From Phytohabitans aurantiacus (GTDB lineage: Bacteria; Actinomycetota; Actinomycetes; Mycobacteriales; Micromonosporaceae), in the NCBI RefSeq assembly GCF_027923225.1, contig NZ_BSDI01000044.1, positions 3,105 through 67,104 on the forward strand: a stretch of DNA of 64,000 bases, read 5' to 3'. This document shows, one piece after another, positions 41,942-50,354 of the stretch. The notes below the pieces were generated by a model that worked only from the letters and a program-made list of their open reading frames with translations, was not told the DNA's origin and did no database searches. Position numbers and translations under genes: made by a program. Numbering within the stretch: the stretch's first letter is position 1; each line of letters begins with the position of its first letter.

Positions 41942-42145
41942 TCACATGTTCATCACCGTCGGACAGGCAAGGAGCCGCGCGTCAAAGTGGATCACCTGGT
42001 TGAGCGTGAGATCCAGCAGCGTGACGGGGTGCGGCACGGCACCGCCGACGGCGCTTGTCACCAGGCTGGCCGCGATGCCAGCGAGCAGGAACGCGACCGC
42101 GACGAGCGCGACTGCCAGGGGCGGGATAACGCGGTGGACGAGCAT
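41942..42145 (-). CDS. Small membrane protein
   Basis: A 67-residue protein with one or two hydrophobic segments (PLAVALVAVAFLLAGIAASLVTSAVGG) after a short charged start, and a hydrophobic end. A GGGAG site lies 8 nt before ATG 42145, which supports a real gene. No family recognised. It lies between the TPR gene and the MFS transporter on the same strand. Confidence 0.5.
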   Translation of the reverse strand: MLVHRVIPPLAVALVAVAFLLAGIAASLVTSAVGGAVPHPVTLLDLTLNQVIHFDARLLACPTVMNM

Positions 42146-42182
42146 GAGAGGCTCCCTTCAGGCCACTGTGGCCGGTCGACTC

Positions 42183-43766
42183 TCAGGATGCCGCCACCGC
42201 GCTCGTGGCCGGATCGGCTGCTCGGTCTGGTGTGGACTGGATGGTCGGGCTCGGCGTGCGACTGGTGCGGAACGCCCACAGCAACAGGATCGCGCCCGCG
42301 AGTGCGATCACTGCCCCGCTAAGCGCCGTGACGTGCATGGCATCCACGAACGCCCGGTTCGCGGCGGCCGCCAGATCGGGCTGCCCGAGCGCACCGGCCA
42401 CGTACCGGGTGTGCTCCGCGGACGACTCGGCGGCGGTCCGCGTCTCGGGTGGCAGGCCGCCGAGGGCGGGTGCGATCCGGTCCCGGTACGTGGTGGTGAG
42501 GACGGTACCGAGCACCGCGATGCCGAGCACGCTGCCGACCTGCCGCACGGTGTTGTTGACGGCCGAGCCGGCGCCCATCCGGTCCATCGGCAGCACCGCG
42601 ATCACGGCGGCCACGGTCGGTGCGATCACGGCGCCCATGGCCACCCCACTGATCGCGCCCACGGTGCAGAACCACACCAGCGGGGTGTCCACCTCGAACG
42701 TGAGGTTCGCGGCGAACGACGCGGCCACCACCAGCAGCGCGGTACCCGAAACGGCGGCCACCCCGAATCGCTTGACCAGGCGCGGGCCGAGCCCCGAACC
42801 GACCACGACACCGATCGCCCCGGGCACGAACGCCAGTCCGGTGTCCAATGCGGACATCCCGCGGGCGCCCTGCAGGTAGAAGTTGCCGTAGAACATCTGC
42901 CCGGTGATGCCGAAGAACAGGGCGGCGAGCGCCAGGTTGCCGGCGGCGAACCGGCCGTTCCTGAACAGTCGCGGGTCGAAGCTCGGGTCCGGCGACCGCC
43001 ACTCCACCCTCACGAACAGCGCGATCAGGACCAGCCCGGCGGCGATCGGCGCCCACACCTCGACGCGCGCCCAGTCGGCGTCCTGCCCACCCTCGATCAG
43101 CCCGTACGCGAGGGCCGCCAGGCCGGCCGTGGACAGGACGAGTCCCAGCGGATCGGGCCGGCGTCGCCGCTCGGCGCGCGGGTTTGGCGAGTACACGATG
43201 ATGCCGACCAAGGCGACCGCGACGATGGGCAGGTTGACCAGGAAGACCGACCCCCACCAGAAGTGGTCGACCAGCACGCCGCCGAGCAGCGGACCGAGCG
43301 CGACGCCGAGGCCGCTCGACGCCGACCAGGCGGCGATCGCGCCGGCCCGCCGTTCCGGCGGGAACGTCACGCCGATGATGGCCATCGACGTCGGCATGAT
43401 CATCGCGCCACCGAGGCCCATCAGGCCGCGGGCCAGGATCAGGCTCGTCGCGTCGCCGGCCCAGGCCGCCCAGACGGACGCCGCGCCGAACGCCGCCAGG
43501 CCGGCGACCAGGATCGTGCGATGCCCGTACCGGTCGCCGAGCGCGCCGGCGGCGAACAGCGCGGTGGCGAACAGCAGCGCGTACGAGCCGACCGCCCACT
43601 GCAGCTCGCCCGGCGTGGCGCCGAGGCCGCGCTGCGGGTCGGCCAGGTGTTCGAGAGCGATGCCGAGGATCGTCGTGTCGATCCAGATCAGCACCGCGGA
43701 GAGGACGAGAACGGACAGCACACGGCGTTGGCGACTGTGGGATAATGACAGGTCCCTGACGGTCAT
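42183..43766 (-). CDS. DHA2-family MFS multidrug exporter
   Basis: A 527-residue drug:proton antiporter of the 14-helix EmrB/QacA type. WIDTTILGIALEHL (motif D1), GDRYGHRTILVAG (motif A), the RGLMGLGGAMIMPTSMAIIGVTFPPERRAGAIAAWSASSGLGVALGPLLGG stretch with motifs B and C in helices 4-5, and a long variable C-terminus are visible. It faces a divergent MarR-family gene whose product most likely represses it; two CAGGTNCCTG sites flank the starts. Substrates are probably hydrophobic antibiotics or dyes. Confidence 0.93.
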   Translation of the reverse strand: MTVRDLSLSHSRQRRVLSVLVLSAVLIWIDTTILGIALEHLADPQRGLGATPGELQWAVGSYALLFATALFAAGALGDRYGHRTILVAGLAAFGAASVWAAWAGDATSLILARGLMGLGGAMIMPTSMAIIGVTFPPERRAGAIAAWSASSGLGVALGPLLGGVLVDHFWWGSVFLVNLPIVAVALVGIIVYSPNPRAERRRRPDPLGLVLSTAGLAALAYGLIEGGQDADWARVEVWAPIAAGLVLIALFVRVEWRSPDPSFDPRLFRNGRFAAGNLALAALFFGITGQMFYGNFYLQGARGMSALDTGLAFVPGAIGVVVGSGLGPRLVKRFGVAAVSGTALLVVAASFAANLTFEVDTPLVWFCTVGAISGVAMGAVIAPTVAAVIAVLPMDRMGAGSAVNNTVRQVGSVLGIAVLGTVLTTTYRDRIAPALGGLPPETRTAAESSAEHTRYVAGALGQPDLAAAANRAFVDAMHVTALSGAVIALAGAILLLWAFRTSRTPSPTIQSTPDRAADPATSAVAAS

Positions 43767-43798
43767 GCGGTAACCGTGGCACGATCGTCAGGTACCTG
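43749..43798. promoter_or_regulatory. Paired CAGGTNCCTG operator candidates
   Basis: CAGGTACCTG (43789-43798, a perfect 10-bp palindrome) lies in the intergenic region between the MFS and MarR genes. CAGGTCCCTG (43749-43758) lies just inside the MFS coding start. The centres are exactly 40 bp apart, near four helical turns, as expected for two MarR dimers on the same DNA face. Confidence 0.55.
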
Positions 43799-43818
43799 TC
43801 AATAGTACGGTGGGCAGA

Positions 43819-44280
43819 ATGGGATCCGTGACCGACGACAAGGAATGCTCGACCTTTCTGGTCCGCCACGCCTGGCTGAGCATGCGCGGCGTGGTGGCCG
43901 AGGCGCTGGACGAGCACGGGCTGTCGGTCGCGCAGTTCGCGTCGCTGATGATCCTCGCGGAGCAGCCCGGCGCGTCCGTCGCCGATGTGGCGCGCCGGGT
44001 GTCGACCGCCCGGCAGTCCGCGAACGAGATGCTCGGCGGCCTGGAGCGCGCCGGGCTCATCGAGCGCCGCCCGCATCCACAGGACCGCCGCGCGCAGCAG
44101 ATCTTCCTCACCGACGCCGGCCACGCCCGGTACGACGCGGCGCGTCCGGCGGTCAAGGCGGTGGAAGACCGGCTCTCCGAGGGCTTCACGGCAGGCGAGC
44201 TGGCCGTGGTCAACGCGTGGTTGAGCCGGATGACCGCCGTGGGCGCTTCGCCCGGACGCGAGGAGCTGCCGACGCTCTGA
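43819..44280 (+). CDS. MarR-family transcriptional regulator
   Basis: A 153-residue winged-helix regulator. The HTH segment is ASVADVARRVSTARQSANEMLGGLERAGLIERRPHPQDRRAQQIFLTDAG, with the wing ending in DRRAQQIFLT as in MarR proteins. It is divergently transcribed from a DHA2 exporter, so it probably represses that gene and itself until a drug-like ligand binds. The start is ambiguous between ATG 43819 and GTG 43828. The 3' end overlaps the convergent GntR-TetR gene by 71 bp. Confidence 0.9.
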   Translation: MGSVTDDKECSTFLVRHAWLSMRGVVAEALDEHGLSVAQFASLMILAEQPGASVADVARRVSTARQSANEMLGGLERAGLIERRPHPQDRRAQQIFLTDAGHARYDAARPAVKAVEDRLSEGFTAGELAVVNAWLSRMTAVGASPGREELPTL

Positions 44281-45163
44281 GGGCGTCGACGTGTGCCGCC
44301 ACGCCGTCGAGCAGGCGCTGGAGCCCGTACTCGAAGACCGCGTCGAGGTCGTAGTCGAACTGGTGGCCGGAGACCTCCGCGAACGCCGGGAACCGGCCGG
44401 TGGCGACCACCGCGGCGATGGCCCGGCGCTGCGTCTCGATCCATTCGTCACTGGTCAGGCCGGTGTCCTGCTCGGCCCGCACCTCGGACTGGATGTTGAG
44501 CGCGGTGCCCCGCACGTGCCCGAACAGGGTCAGGTGGATGTGCATCGTGTCGCTCACGTCGAGCCCTAGCTCGCGCAGTGTGGCGAGGCTGAAGTCGGCG
44601 TAGGCGAGCACGTTCGGCAGGAGTTGCGGGCGCGTCATCGACAGCGCCTCGGCCGCCCACGGATGGCGGCGAAAGACCGTCCACATCAGACGTGCGGCGC
44701 GCTCCAGCGCCGCCCGCCAGTGCGGCGGCCGCGCCGGCAGCGGGCTCTCTCCGTGTACCGCGTCCACCATCGCGAGTACCAGCTCCTCCTTGCTCGCGAC
44801 GTACCGGTACAGGGTCATCGTGGCCACGTCGAGGTCGGCGGCGATCCGGCGCATCGACAGCATCGCCAGCCCTTCGGCGTCGGCGAGCGCGACAGCGGTG
44901 CGGACGATCCGGTCGCGGCTGAGCTCCGGCTCGCGCCGCTCGCCTTTCTGATGTGGATGCCGGACTGTCGTGCCGGCGCCCGGCCTCGTGTCCACCAGCC
45001 CGGCTTCCCGTAGCGCGGCGATCGCCCGGGTCGCGGTGGCCATCGCCACTCCCCAGTCGCGAACGATCTGCCGCGTCGACGGCACCCGGTCACCCGGACG
45101 CAACCGGCCGGAGTCGATGCGGTCGCGGATGTCGGCGACGATCCGCTGGTACGGCTGCTCCAT
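44210..45163 (-). CDS. GntR-TetR fusion regulator
   Basis: A 317-residue regulator with two DNA-binding domains. The N-terminal GntR-type winged helix (about 1-70: EQPYQRIVADIRDRIDSGRLRPGDRVPSTRQIVRDWGVAMATATRAIAALREAG) is joined to a complete TetR protein (about 80-290). Its HTH is RDRIVRTAVALADAEGLAMLSMRRIAADLDVATMTLYRYVASKEEL and its ligand domain ends FEYGLQRLLDGVAAHV. The architecture is known among actinomycetes. ATG 45163 has a GGGAGG site. It is divergent from an FAD monooxygenase gene, with a 12-bp palindrome between. Its 3' end overlaps the MarR gene by 71 bp. Confidence 0.92.
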   Translation of the reverse strand: MEQPYQRIVADIRDRIDSGRLRPGDRVPSTRQIVRDWGVAMATATRAIAALREAGLVDTRPGAGTTVRHPHQKGERREPELSRDRIVRTAVALADAEGLAMLSMRRIAADLDVATMTLYRYVASKEELVLAMVDAVHGESPLPARPPHWRAALERAARLMWTVFRRHPWAAEALSMTRPQLLPNVLAYADFSLATLRELGLDVSDTMHIHLTLFGHVRGTALNIQSEVRAEQDTGLTSDEWIETQRRAIAAVVATGRFPAFAEVSGHQFDYDLDAVFEYGLQRLLDGVAAHVDALRASAAPRVRAKRPRRSSGSTTR

Positions 45164-45179
45164 CCCGCCTCCCCAGAAG

Positions 45180-45191
45180 TGCACTAGTGCA
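45180..45191. promoter_or_regulatory. 12-bp palindromic operator candidate
   Basis: TGCACTAGTGCA, a perfect 12-bp palindrome, lies midway between the divergent GntR-TetR gene (start 45163) and the FAD monooxygenase gene (start 45230). It is the best candidate binding site for the fusion regulator. A likely -10 box TACCGT (45218-45223) for the monooxygenase is close to the start, so that mRNA would be leaderless. Confidence 0.6.
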
Positions 45192-45229
45192 TGTGTACAT
45201 CGTACGCACACCAACCCTACCGTTGCCGC

Positions 45230-46435
45230 ATGACGAACATCCTGATCTCCGGAGCCGGCGTCGCCGGGCTCGCCCTGGCACACTGGTCGCGCCGCTACGG
45301 ATTCACACCAACCATTGTGGAGCGGGCGCCCGCCCTGCGCTCCGGCGGGCAGGCCATCGACGTCCGCGGCACCGCCCGCGAAGTGGTGAGCCGGATGGGT
45401 CTCATGGACGCCGTACGCGCGCACCACACCGGCACCCACGGCATCGCGTACGTCGACGCGACCGGCCGCCGGCGCGCCACCATGAGCGGCGACGCCATGG
45501 GTGACTCCGGCGGCGTGATCGCCGAAATCGAGATCCTGCGCGGCGACCTGGTGCGGCTGCTCCAAGAGGCGGCCGGCGACATCGAGTACATCTACGGCGA
45601 CATGATCACCGGCTTGAGCGAGGGCGCCGACGGTGTCAAGGCCACGTTCCGGCACGCGCCGGCGCGCACCTTCGACCTGGTGGTCGGCGCCGACGGGGTG
45701 CGCTCGGGTGTGCGGGCGCTGGCGTTCGGCGACGAGTCGCGGTTCGTGCGCGACCTCGGGTACTACATGTCGTACTTCCCCGCGCAGACCCGCCTCGACC
45801 TGGCCGGCTGGGAACTCATGCACAACCTCCCGGCCGGCAACGGTTTCGGCGGTCGCGCCTGCCTGCTGTACCCGATCCGCGACAGCGGCGAAGTGCGCGC
45901 GCTGCTGGCGTTCGCGGCGGCGCCCATGCCCGGCGAGGTCCGTGACGTGGCCGCGCAGAAGCGGCTCCTCGCGCGCGTCTTCGCCGGCGAGGGCTGGGAA
46001 CTGCCCGGGCTGCTGGAGCAGTTGCGCGACACCGACGACCTGTACCTCAGCCGGGTCGGCGAGGTGCGCGTCGACCACTGGTCCAGCGGGCGGTCGGTGC
46101 TGCTCGGCGACGCCGCGTACGGCGGGTCGCTCGGCATGGGTACCAGCATGGCGCTCGTCGGCGCGTACGTCCTCGCCGGCGAACTGGCCACCGCCGGCGG
46201 CGACCACCGGACGGCACTCACGCGCTACGAGGCGGAAATGCGCGAGTACGTCCGGATCAACCAGAAGCGGCCGCCGGGCGGCGCCCGCGGGTTCCTGCCG
46301 CGGACCCGGCGCGGCATCTGGCTCCGCGACCAAGTCGTGCGGGCGATGCAGCACCTTCCGGGCGGTTCGGCGATGGCCGGAAACATCCAGAAGTCGGCCA
46401 ACGCCATCACCCTGAAGGGGTACGAGCAAATTTGA
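45230..46435 (+). CDS. FAD-dependent monooxygenase (TetX/phenol hydroxylase type)
   Basis: A 401-residue group A flavin monooxygenase. The FAD-binding motif GAGVAGLALAHW (residues about 8-19), the DG motif DLVVGADGVRSGVR and the GD motif VLLGDAAYGGSLGMGTSMALVGAYVLAGEL are all present. It hydroxylates an aromatic or antibiotic substrate with NAD(P)H and oxygen; relatives inactivate tetracycline. Control by the divergent GntR-TetR regulator suggests an inducible detoxification role. The ATG follows a TACCGT -10 box by 6 nt. Confidence 0.9.
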   Translation: MTNILISGAGVAGLALAHWSRRYGFTPTIVERAPALRSGGQAIDVRGTAREVVSRMGLMDAVRAHHTGTHGIAYVDATGRRRATMSGDAMGDSGGVIAEIEILRGDLVRLLQEAAGDIEYIYGDMITGLSEGADGVKATFRHAPARTFDLVVGADGVRSGVRALAFGDESRFVRDLGYYMSYFPAQTRLDLAGWELMHNLPAGNGFGGRACLLYPIRDSGEVRALLAFAAAPMPGEVRDVAAQKRLLARVFAGEGWELPGLLEQLRDTDDLYLSRVGEVRVDHWSSGRSVLLGDAAYGGSLGMGTSMALVGAYVLAGELATAGGDHRTALTRYEAEMREYVRINQKRPPGGARGFLPRTRRGIWLRDQVVRAMQHLPGGSAMAGNIQKSANAITLKGYEQI

Positions 46436-46505
46436 TCACGATTTCGTCGAACTCCTGACCGGCGCATTCCGTTCATCGAGGTAGGCGCCGGTGGGGGGAG
46501 CCATC

Positions 46506-48074
46506 GTGACGTACAGGTTCGCGGAAGAGTCGGGCACCGTCCGGGCGTGGGGTGCCGCGCCCGTGGTCGGTGCCGGCATCGCGGCCGCGCTGCTGGTCAT
46601 CCTGATCGGATACCTGATCTCCCGAGGTGTACGCCGCCGCACGCCCGCGATCGCCGGCCGCCCGCCGTACCGTGGTCCGACACCCGCGCAGCGCGGCTCC
46701 CGGCCGGCTGGCGGCTCGCGTCCACGCGGTCCCGTGTACGGCACAGCGCCCGCGCCGCTCTCCTCATCCATGCCGCGCTCCTCAGCCCCTCCGCGTTCCC
46801 CTTCCCCTCCGCGTTCCCCTTCCCCTCAGCGCTCGTCAGCTCCTTCGGGTTCCTTTGCTCCTCCCCCGCCCCCGTCGCGTTTGGTTCAGGCTCCTGATTA
46901 CGGCGCTCCGGCGGGTGCGTCGCCGCGCTCGTCGGCTTCGCGGTCGGGCCGCGCGCCCGGGTACGGTGCGGCGGCGCCTGATGCGAGGCCGGGGCAGGAC
47001 GGCGGGCCCAGCCAGTGGTTCGGCCCGGGCGGAGGGCCCGCATCCCGTTCGTTCAATGGCGCGCCCGCGCCGGATCCGCGCTCAGGGCGCGACGACGCAC
47101 TCGGCCAGCGCACAGGTTTCGACGGCGCGTCTGGACAGCGCCCGGACTTCGACGGCGCGGCTGGACCGCACTCGGGCCTTAATGGGGCGGCTGGACCGCG
47201 TTCGGGCCGCGAGTTTGGCGCTGCTGGCGCCGCTTCGCCAGGGTCGCGCTCGGACCGGGACTACGCGGCGGGCCAGGCGGCAAGCGATGACCCGCGCACC
47301 GCGGGATACCAGCCTCCGGTCCCCGCGTCCCGATACCGCGCCCAGGTCGACGCCGCCGTCGAACGCGGCCGGGCCCGCACCGCCGAACGCACCGTCGGCG
47401 AACGCACGCAGGACCTCCTGGCCCGGCAGCTCGCGCTCATCAGCGAACTGGAAGCCACGGAAACCGACCCCGAACGCCTCGACGCGCTGTTCCGCCTTGA
47501 CCACCTGACCGTCCAATTGCGACGACAAGACGCCAGCCTCCGCGCCCTGCGCGGCGAGGAACCCGTCCGCTGGTGGAATCAGCCGGCACCACTGTCCGAT
47601 GTGGCCATAGCGGCGGCGTCCGAAGTGGAGCAATATCGGCGGATCGAGGTACTGTGCCTGCCGACCGTAGAGGTCGCACCGTGGGCCGTCGTCGACGTCG
47701 TCCACCTGCTGGCCGAGCTGCTCGACAACGCGACAATGTTCTCTCCGGCCGGCTCACCCGTCCACGTGGTGGGCGGCACCCTGCGAGACGGCCGCATCCT
47801 CGTCGACATCCACGACGGCGGCCCCGGCATGGAGCCCGAGGTTCTCGACCAACTCAACGCCCGCCTGAACGGCCAAGCCGGTCTGGACGCCGGCGAAACG
47901 ACAACCTCCGGCCTCATGGTCGTCGAACGGCTGGCCCGGCGGCTCCGCGCGAGAGTGGCACTGTTCCCGTGGGGCGACGCGGGCATGACGTCGCGCGTCA
48001 TCCTGCCGGGCAAGCTCGTCCGCCCAGTCGTAGCCGCCAACCCCCGCCTGAAAACCCTCCCCCGCGGCCGCTAA
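46506..48074 (+). CDS. Orphan CvnA-like histidine kinase/ATPase
   Basis: A 522-residue membrane protein. A membrane helix at about 18-39 is followed by a very long disordered stretch (about 45-280) rich in Pro, Ser, Arg and Gly, then a kinase-like end. The latter contains LDALFRLDHLTVQLRRQDASLRAL (dimerisation region), the N-box AELLDNATMFSPAGSPV, the G1 box VDIHDGGPGM and STSGLMVVERLARRL-type G2 region. The layout is that of CvnA proteins of streptomycete conservons, but the normal NAENLLVL stretch after the His is QDASLRAL, and no CvnB-D genes follow. The true start is GTG 46506 (preceded by GGGGGAG). Confidence 0.82.
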   Translation: MTYRFAEESGTVRAWGAAPVVGAGIAAALLVILIGYLISRGVRRRTPAIAGRPPYRGPTPAQRGSRPAGGSRPRGPVYGTAPAPLSSSMPRSSAPPRSPSPPRSPSPQRSSAPSGSFAPPPPPSRLVQAPDYGAPAGASPRSSASRSGRAPGYGAAAPDARPGQDGGPSQWFGPGGGPASRSFNGAPAPDPRSGRDDALGQRTGFDGASGQRPDFDGAAGPHSGLNGAAGPRSGREFGAAGAASPGSRSDRDYAAGQAASDDPRTAGYQPPVPASRYRAQVDAAVERGRARTAERTVGERTQDLLARQLALISELEATETDPERLDALFRLDHLTVQLRRQDASLRALRGEEPVRWWNQPAPLSDVAIAAASEVEQYRRIEVLCLPTVEVAPWAVVDVVHLLAELLDNATMFSPAGSPVHVVGGTLRDGRILVDIHDGGPGMEPEVLDQLNARLNGQAGLDAGETTTSGLMVVERLARRLRARVALFPWGDAGMTSRVILPGKLVRPVVAANPRLKTLPRGR

Positions 48075-48110
48075 CCCACCCTCCTCCCCATCCATCAAGA
48101 AGCCCTGGCC

Positions 48111-48132
48111 CTCCTTCAGGTGGCTGAAGGAG
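48111..48132 (+). terminator. Terminator hairpin after the kinase gene
   Basis: CTCCTTCAG / CTGAAGGAG, a perfect 9-bp stem with a 4-nt loop, 36 bp after the stop. No U-tract. Confidence 0.6.
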
Positions 48133-48220
48133 CGGCAACCCAGCCCGCGCCCGTCCTCTCGGCGGCGCCGCCACCCACCCGTGACAGCATGTCGCCACGC
48201 CGTGCACACCTCCCGCCGAC

Positions 48221-48716
48221 CGATCAAGGGCAAACGCACGCGGTTGGATCTCTTTCTCCGCGCACGTCCGCCCCCAGCCCAGCCCGGCACGGCGTGTCGC
48301 CACGCCCCCTCCGCCGATCAAGGCCGAATGCACGCGGTTGGATCTCATTTCCACGCACGTCCGCCCCCAGACCAGCCCAGCACGGCGTGTCGCCACGCCC
48401 CACACGCCGATCAAGGGCAAACGCACGCGGTTGGATCTCTTTTCGCGTGCATTCGCCCTTGATCCATGCGATTGCCCTTGATCGGCGCGCAGGGGGCGCG
48501 CCCGCCCTCAGCGGGCCCCTTTCGGGTCAGGACGAACGCACGCGGTTGGATCTCTTTTTCGCGTGCATTCGGCCTTGATCCATGCGGTTGCCCTTGATCG
48601 GCGCGCAGGAGCGCGCGCGCCCTCAGCGGGCCCCTTTCGGGTCAGGACGAACGCACGCGGTTCGATCTCCTTTCCGCGTGCATTCGCCCTTGATCCATGC
48701 GAATGCCCCTGATCGG
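48221..48716 (+). repeat. Tandem array of family C repeats
   Basis: About 500 bp of direct repeats. The common core ACGCACGCGGTTGGATCT begins at 48234, 48328, 48421, 48536 and 48651, giving periods of 94, 93, 115 and 115 bp. The first three units share a spacer with CCCAGCCCGGCACGGCGTGT; the last share a spacer GGGCCCCTTTCGGGTCAGGACGA. The unit at about 48408-48484 is a near-complete 78-bp C element; the others are truncated at one arm. No gene is present. Confidence 0.88.
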
Positions 48717-49115
48717 CCGTTGGGAATTAGCGATCGGCATCGGGGCAAGAGCCGAACATCACGGTCGGCCAGGCGCCAACGGCGCCCGGCGACCCGGATT
48801 GCCCTATCCGCGCTGCCGCAGGTCGGGCTGCGAACGTCCTCGCCAAGCACGTCCCTGACGCCTCGGCGGAGCGAAGTCATCGCCACGATGCACAGCCGGC
48901 GGCGATGCCGGACCGGCGAACTGGTTGTGTAGTCGCGGAGGGTGAGGCCGCGGGAGCAACGGGCATGGACCGCGACGGGCATCGCGGTAGCTCAAAACCC
49001 GATCCTGAACTTGATCCTCAAGGCCGCCTGCCAAATTTTCGCGGACCGGCGTGTCGCGCCCGGCGTGGCGCTTTTTGGGGCAGCGATCTTCGCACGGACG
49101 TACGAGAATCAATGT
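48717..49115. other. Intergenic region with family D repeat, no gene seen
   Basis: About 400 bp upstream of the HNH gene. Apart from the D2 repeat it holds no open gene with codon bias. GAGAAT at 49104-49109 is a plausible -10 box for the HNH gene. Confidence 0.6.
48923..48993 (+). repeat. Family D repeat, copy D2
   Basis: Reads GGTTGTGTAGTCGCGGAGGG, then TGAGGCCGCGGGAGCAACGG, and ends CATCGCGGTAGCTC. Direct orientation relative to D1, inverted relative to D3, with the GGTGAGGCCGCGGGAGCAACGG core identical in D2 and D3. Confidence 0.85.
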
Positions 49116-50354
49116 GTGCGAGAAGCGTTGGAGCAGCTCAGGAGCGTGGCTGGCCGGTGCGCCGGCGCTCCGGTGTGGTCGCTGCACGATGCCGATCTCG
49201 TCGACGCTGTGCACGCCATCCACGACGCCGAGCAGATGCTCGCCGCCGCCAAGCTCCACCTTGTCCGGGAGATCGACGGCCGAAACCTGCCCATCGCTCA
49301 GGAAGCAAGCAGCACTTCCGTCTGGTTGCGTGGACGCCTGCACATCAGCATCCACACGGCCGGGCGGATGGTCGACCTGGCGCGGGCGTTGGACCAGCGC
49401 CCGTCGCTGGATGCCGCGTTGTCCACCGCGGCGGTCAATGTCGAGCAGGCTCAGATCGTGGCCAAGACAGTCCACGACCTCACCGACGAGGCATCCGCCG
49501 ACGTGGTCGACCTCGCCGAGAAGACCCTGATCGAGCAGCATGCCGACCAAGAGCCAGCCGTCTTGAGGAGACTCGCCGACCGGATTCTTGCCTACGTGGC
49601 CCCGGATCTGGCTGACGACGCGGATCGCCGGGCTGCCGAGCGCGACGAGAAGCGCGCCCAGCAGACGCGGGCGTTCGCACTGACCAACAACGGTGACGGC
49701 CGGTTCCGCCTCGCCGGATGGCTCGACGCCGAAACCGCCGCCATCGTCAACGCCGCGTTGGATCCACTGTGTAAGCCGGATCACGAGCGGACGCCCGCCC
49801 AGCGGCGCGCGGACGCGCTCGTCGAGGTGTGCCAGCTAGCGCTGCGCACCGAGCAGCTGCCGGACAACGGCGGCGACCGGCCGCAGGTCGTGGTCACAGT
49901 CCCGTACGACGTGGTTCGCAAGGAACTCCGAGACGGGCAGCTCGATTCCGGCGAAAGGCTCACCGCCGAGCAGGTGCGACGGCTGGCTTGCGACGCCCAG
50001 ATCCTTCCCGTCGTGCTCGGCGGAGACGGGCAGATCCTCGACGTCGGGCAGCTACGGCGACTGTTTACCGGGCCGTTGCGGCGCGCGCTCGTGGCCCGCG
50101 ATGGCGGGTGCGCGTTTCCTGGTTGTGATCGGCCACCGCGGTGGTGTGACGCGCACCATATCAAGGCGTGGGGTGCCGGCGGAGACACTGCTCTCGACAA
50201 CGGTGTCCTGCTGTGTGGCTACCACCATCGGCTCATCCACCGCGGCGAGTGGGAAGTCCGTATGGGCGCGGATGGGAAACCGGAGTTCATACCTCCGTAC
50301 TATGTGGATCCCGAGCGCAGGCCCCGGCGCAACATCTATCACCGGCGGCCATAG
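49116..50354 (+). CDS. DUF222/HNH endonuclease-domain protein (REP13E12 type)
   Basis: A 412-residue protein with an N-terminal DUF222 domain (about 15-320) and a C-terminal HNH nuclease (about 335-390). The HNH core is RRALVARDGGCAFPGCDRPPRWCDAHHIKAWGAGGDTALDNGVLLCGYHHRLIH, with metal/catalytic His and the Cys pairs of the zinc site. In Mycobacterium such proteins are in the REP13E12 repeats and often act as phage-integration targets; their cellular role is unclear. GTG 49116 lies 6 nt after GAGAAT, so it is probably leaderless. Confidence 0.88.
   Translation: MREALEQLRSVAGRCAGAPVWSLHDADLVDAVHAIHDAEQMLAAAKLHLVREIDGRNLPIAQEASSTSVWLRGRLHISIHTAGRMVDLARALDQRPSLDAALSTAAVNVEQAQIVAKTVHDLTDEASADVVDLAEKTLIEQHADQEPAVLRRLADRILAYVAPDLADDADRRAAERDEKRAQQTRAFALTNNGDGRFRLAGWLDAETAAIVNAALDPLCKPDHERTPAQRRADALVEVCQLALRTEQLPDNGGDRPQVVVTVPYDVVRKELRDGQLDSGERLTAEQVRRLACDAQILPVVLGGDGQILDVGQLRRLFTGPLRRALVARDGGCAFPGCDRPPRWCDAHHIKAWGAGGDTALDNGVLLCGYHHRLIHRGEWEVRMGADGKPEFIPPYYVDPERRPRRNIYHRRP

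Noticed and set aside
48221..48716. Regular direct repeats that could be a CRISPR array
   Set aside because: The repeated part is 70-100 bp, the spacers are themselves repeated, the period changes from 94 to 115 bp, and no cas gene is near.
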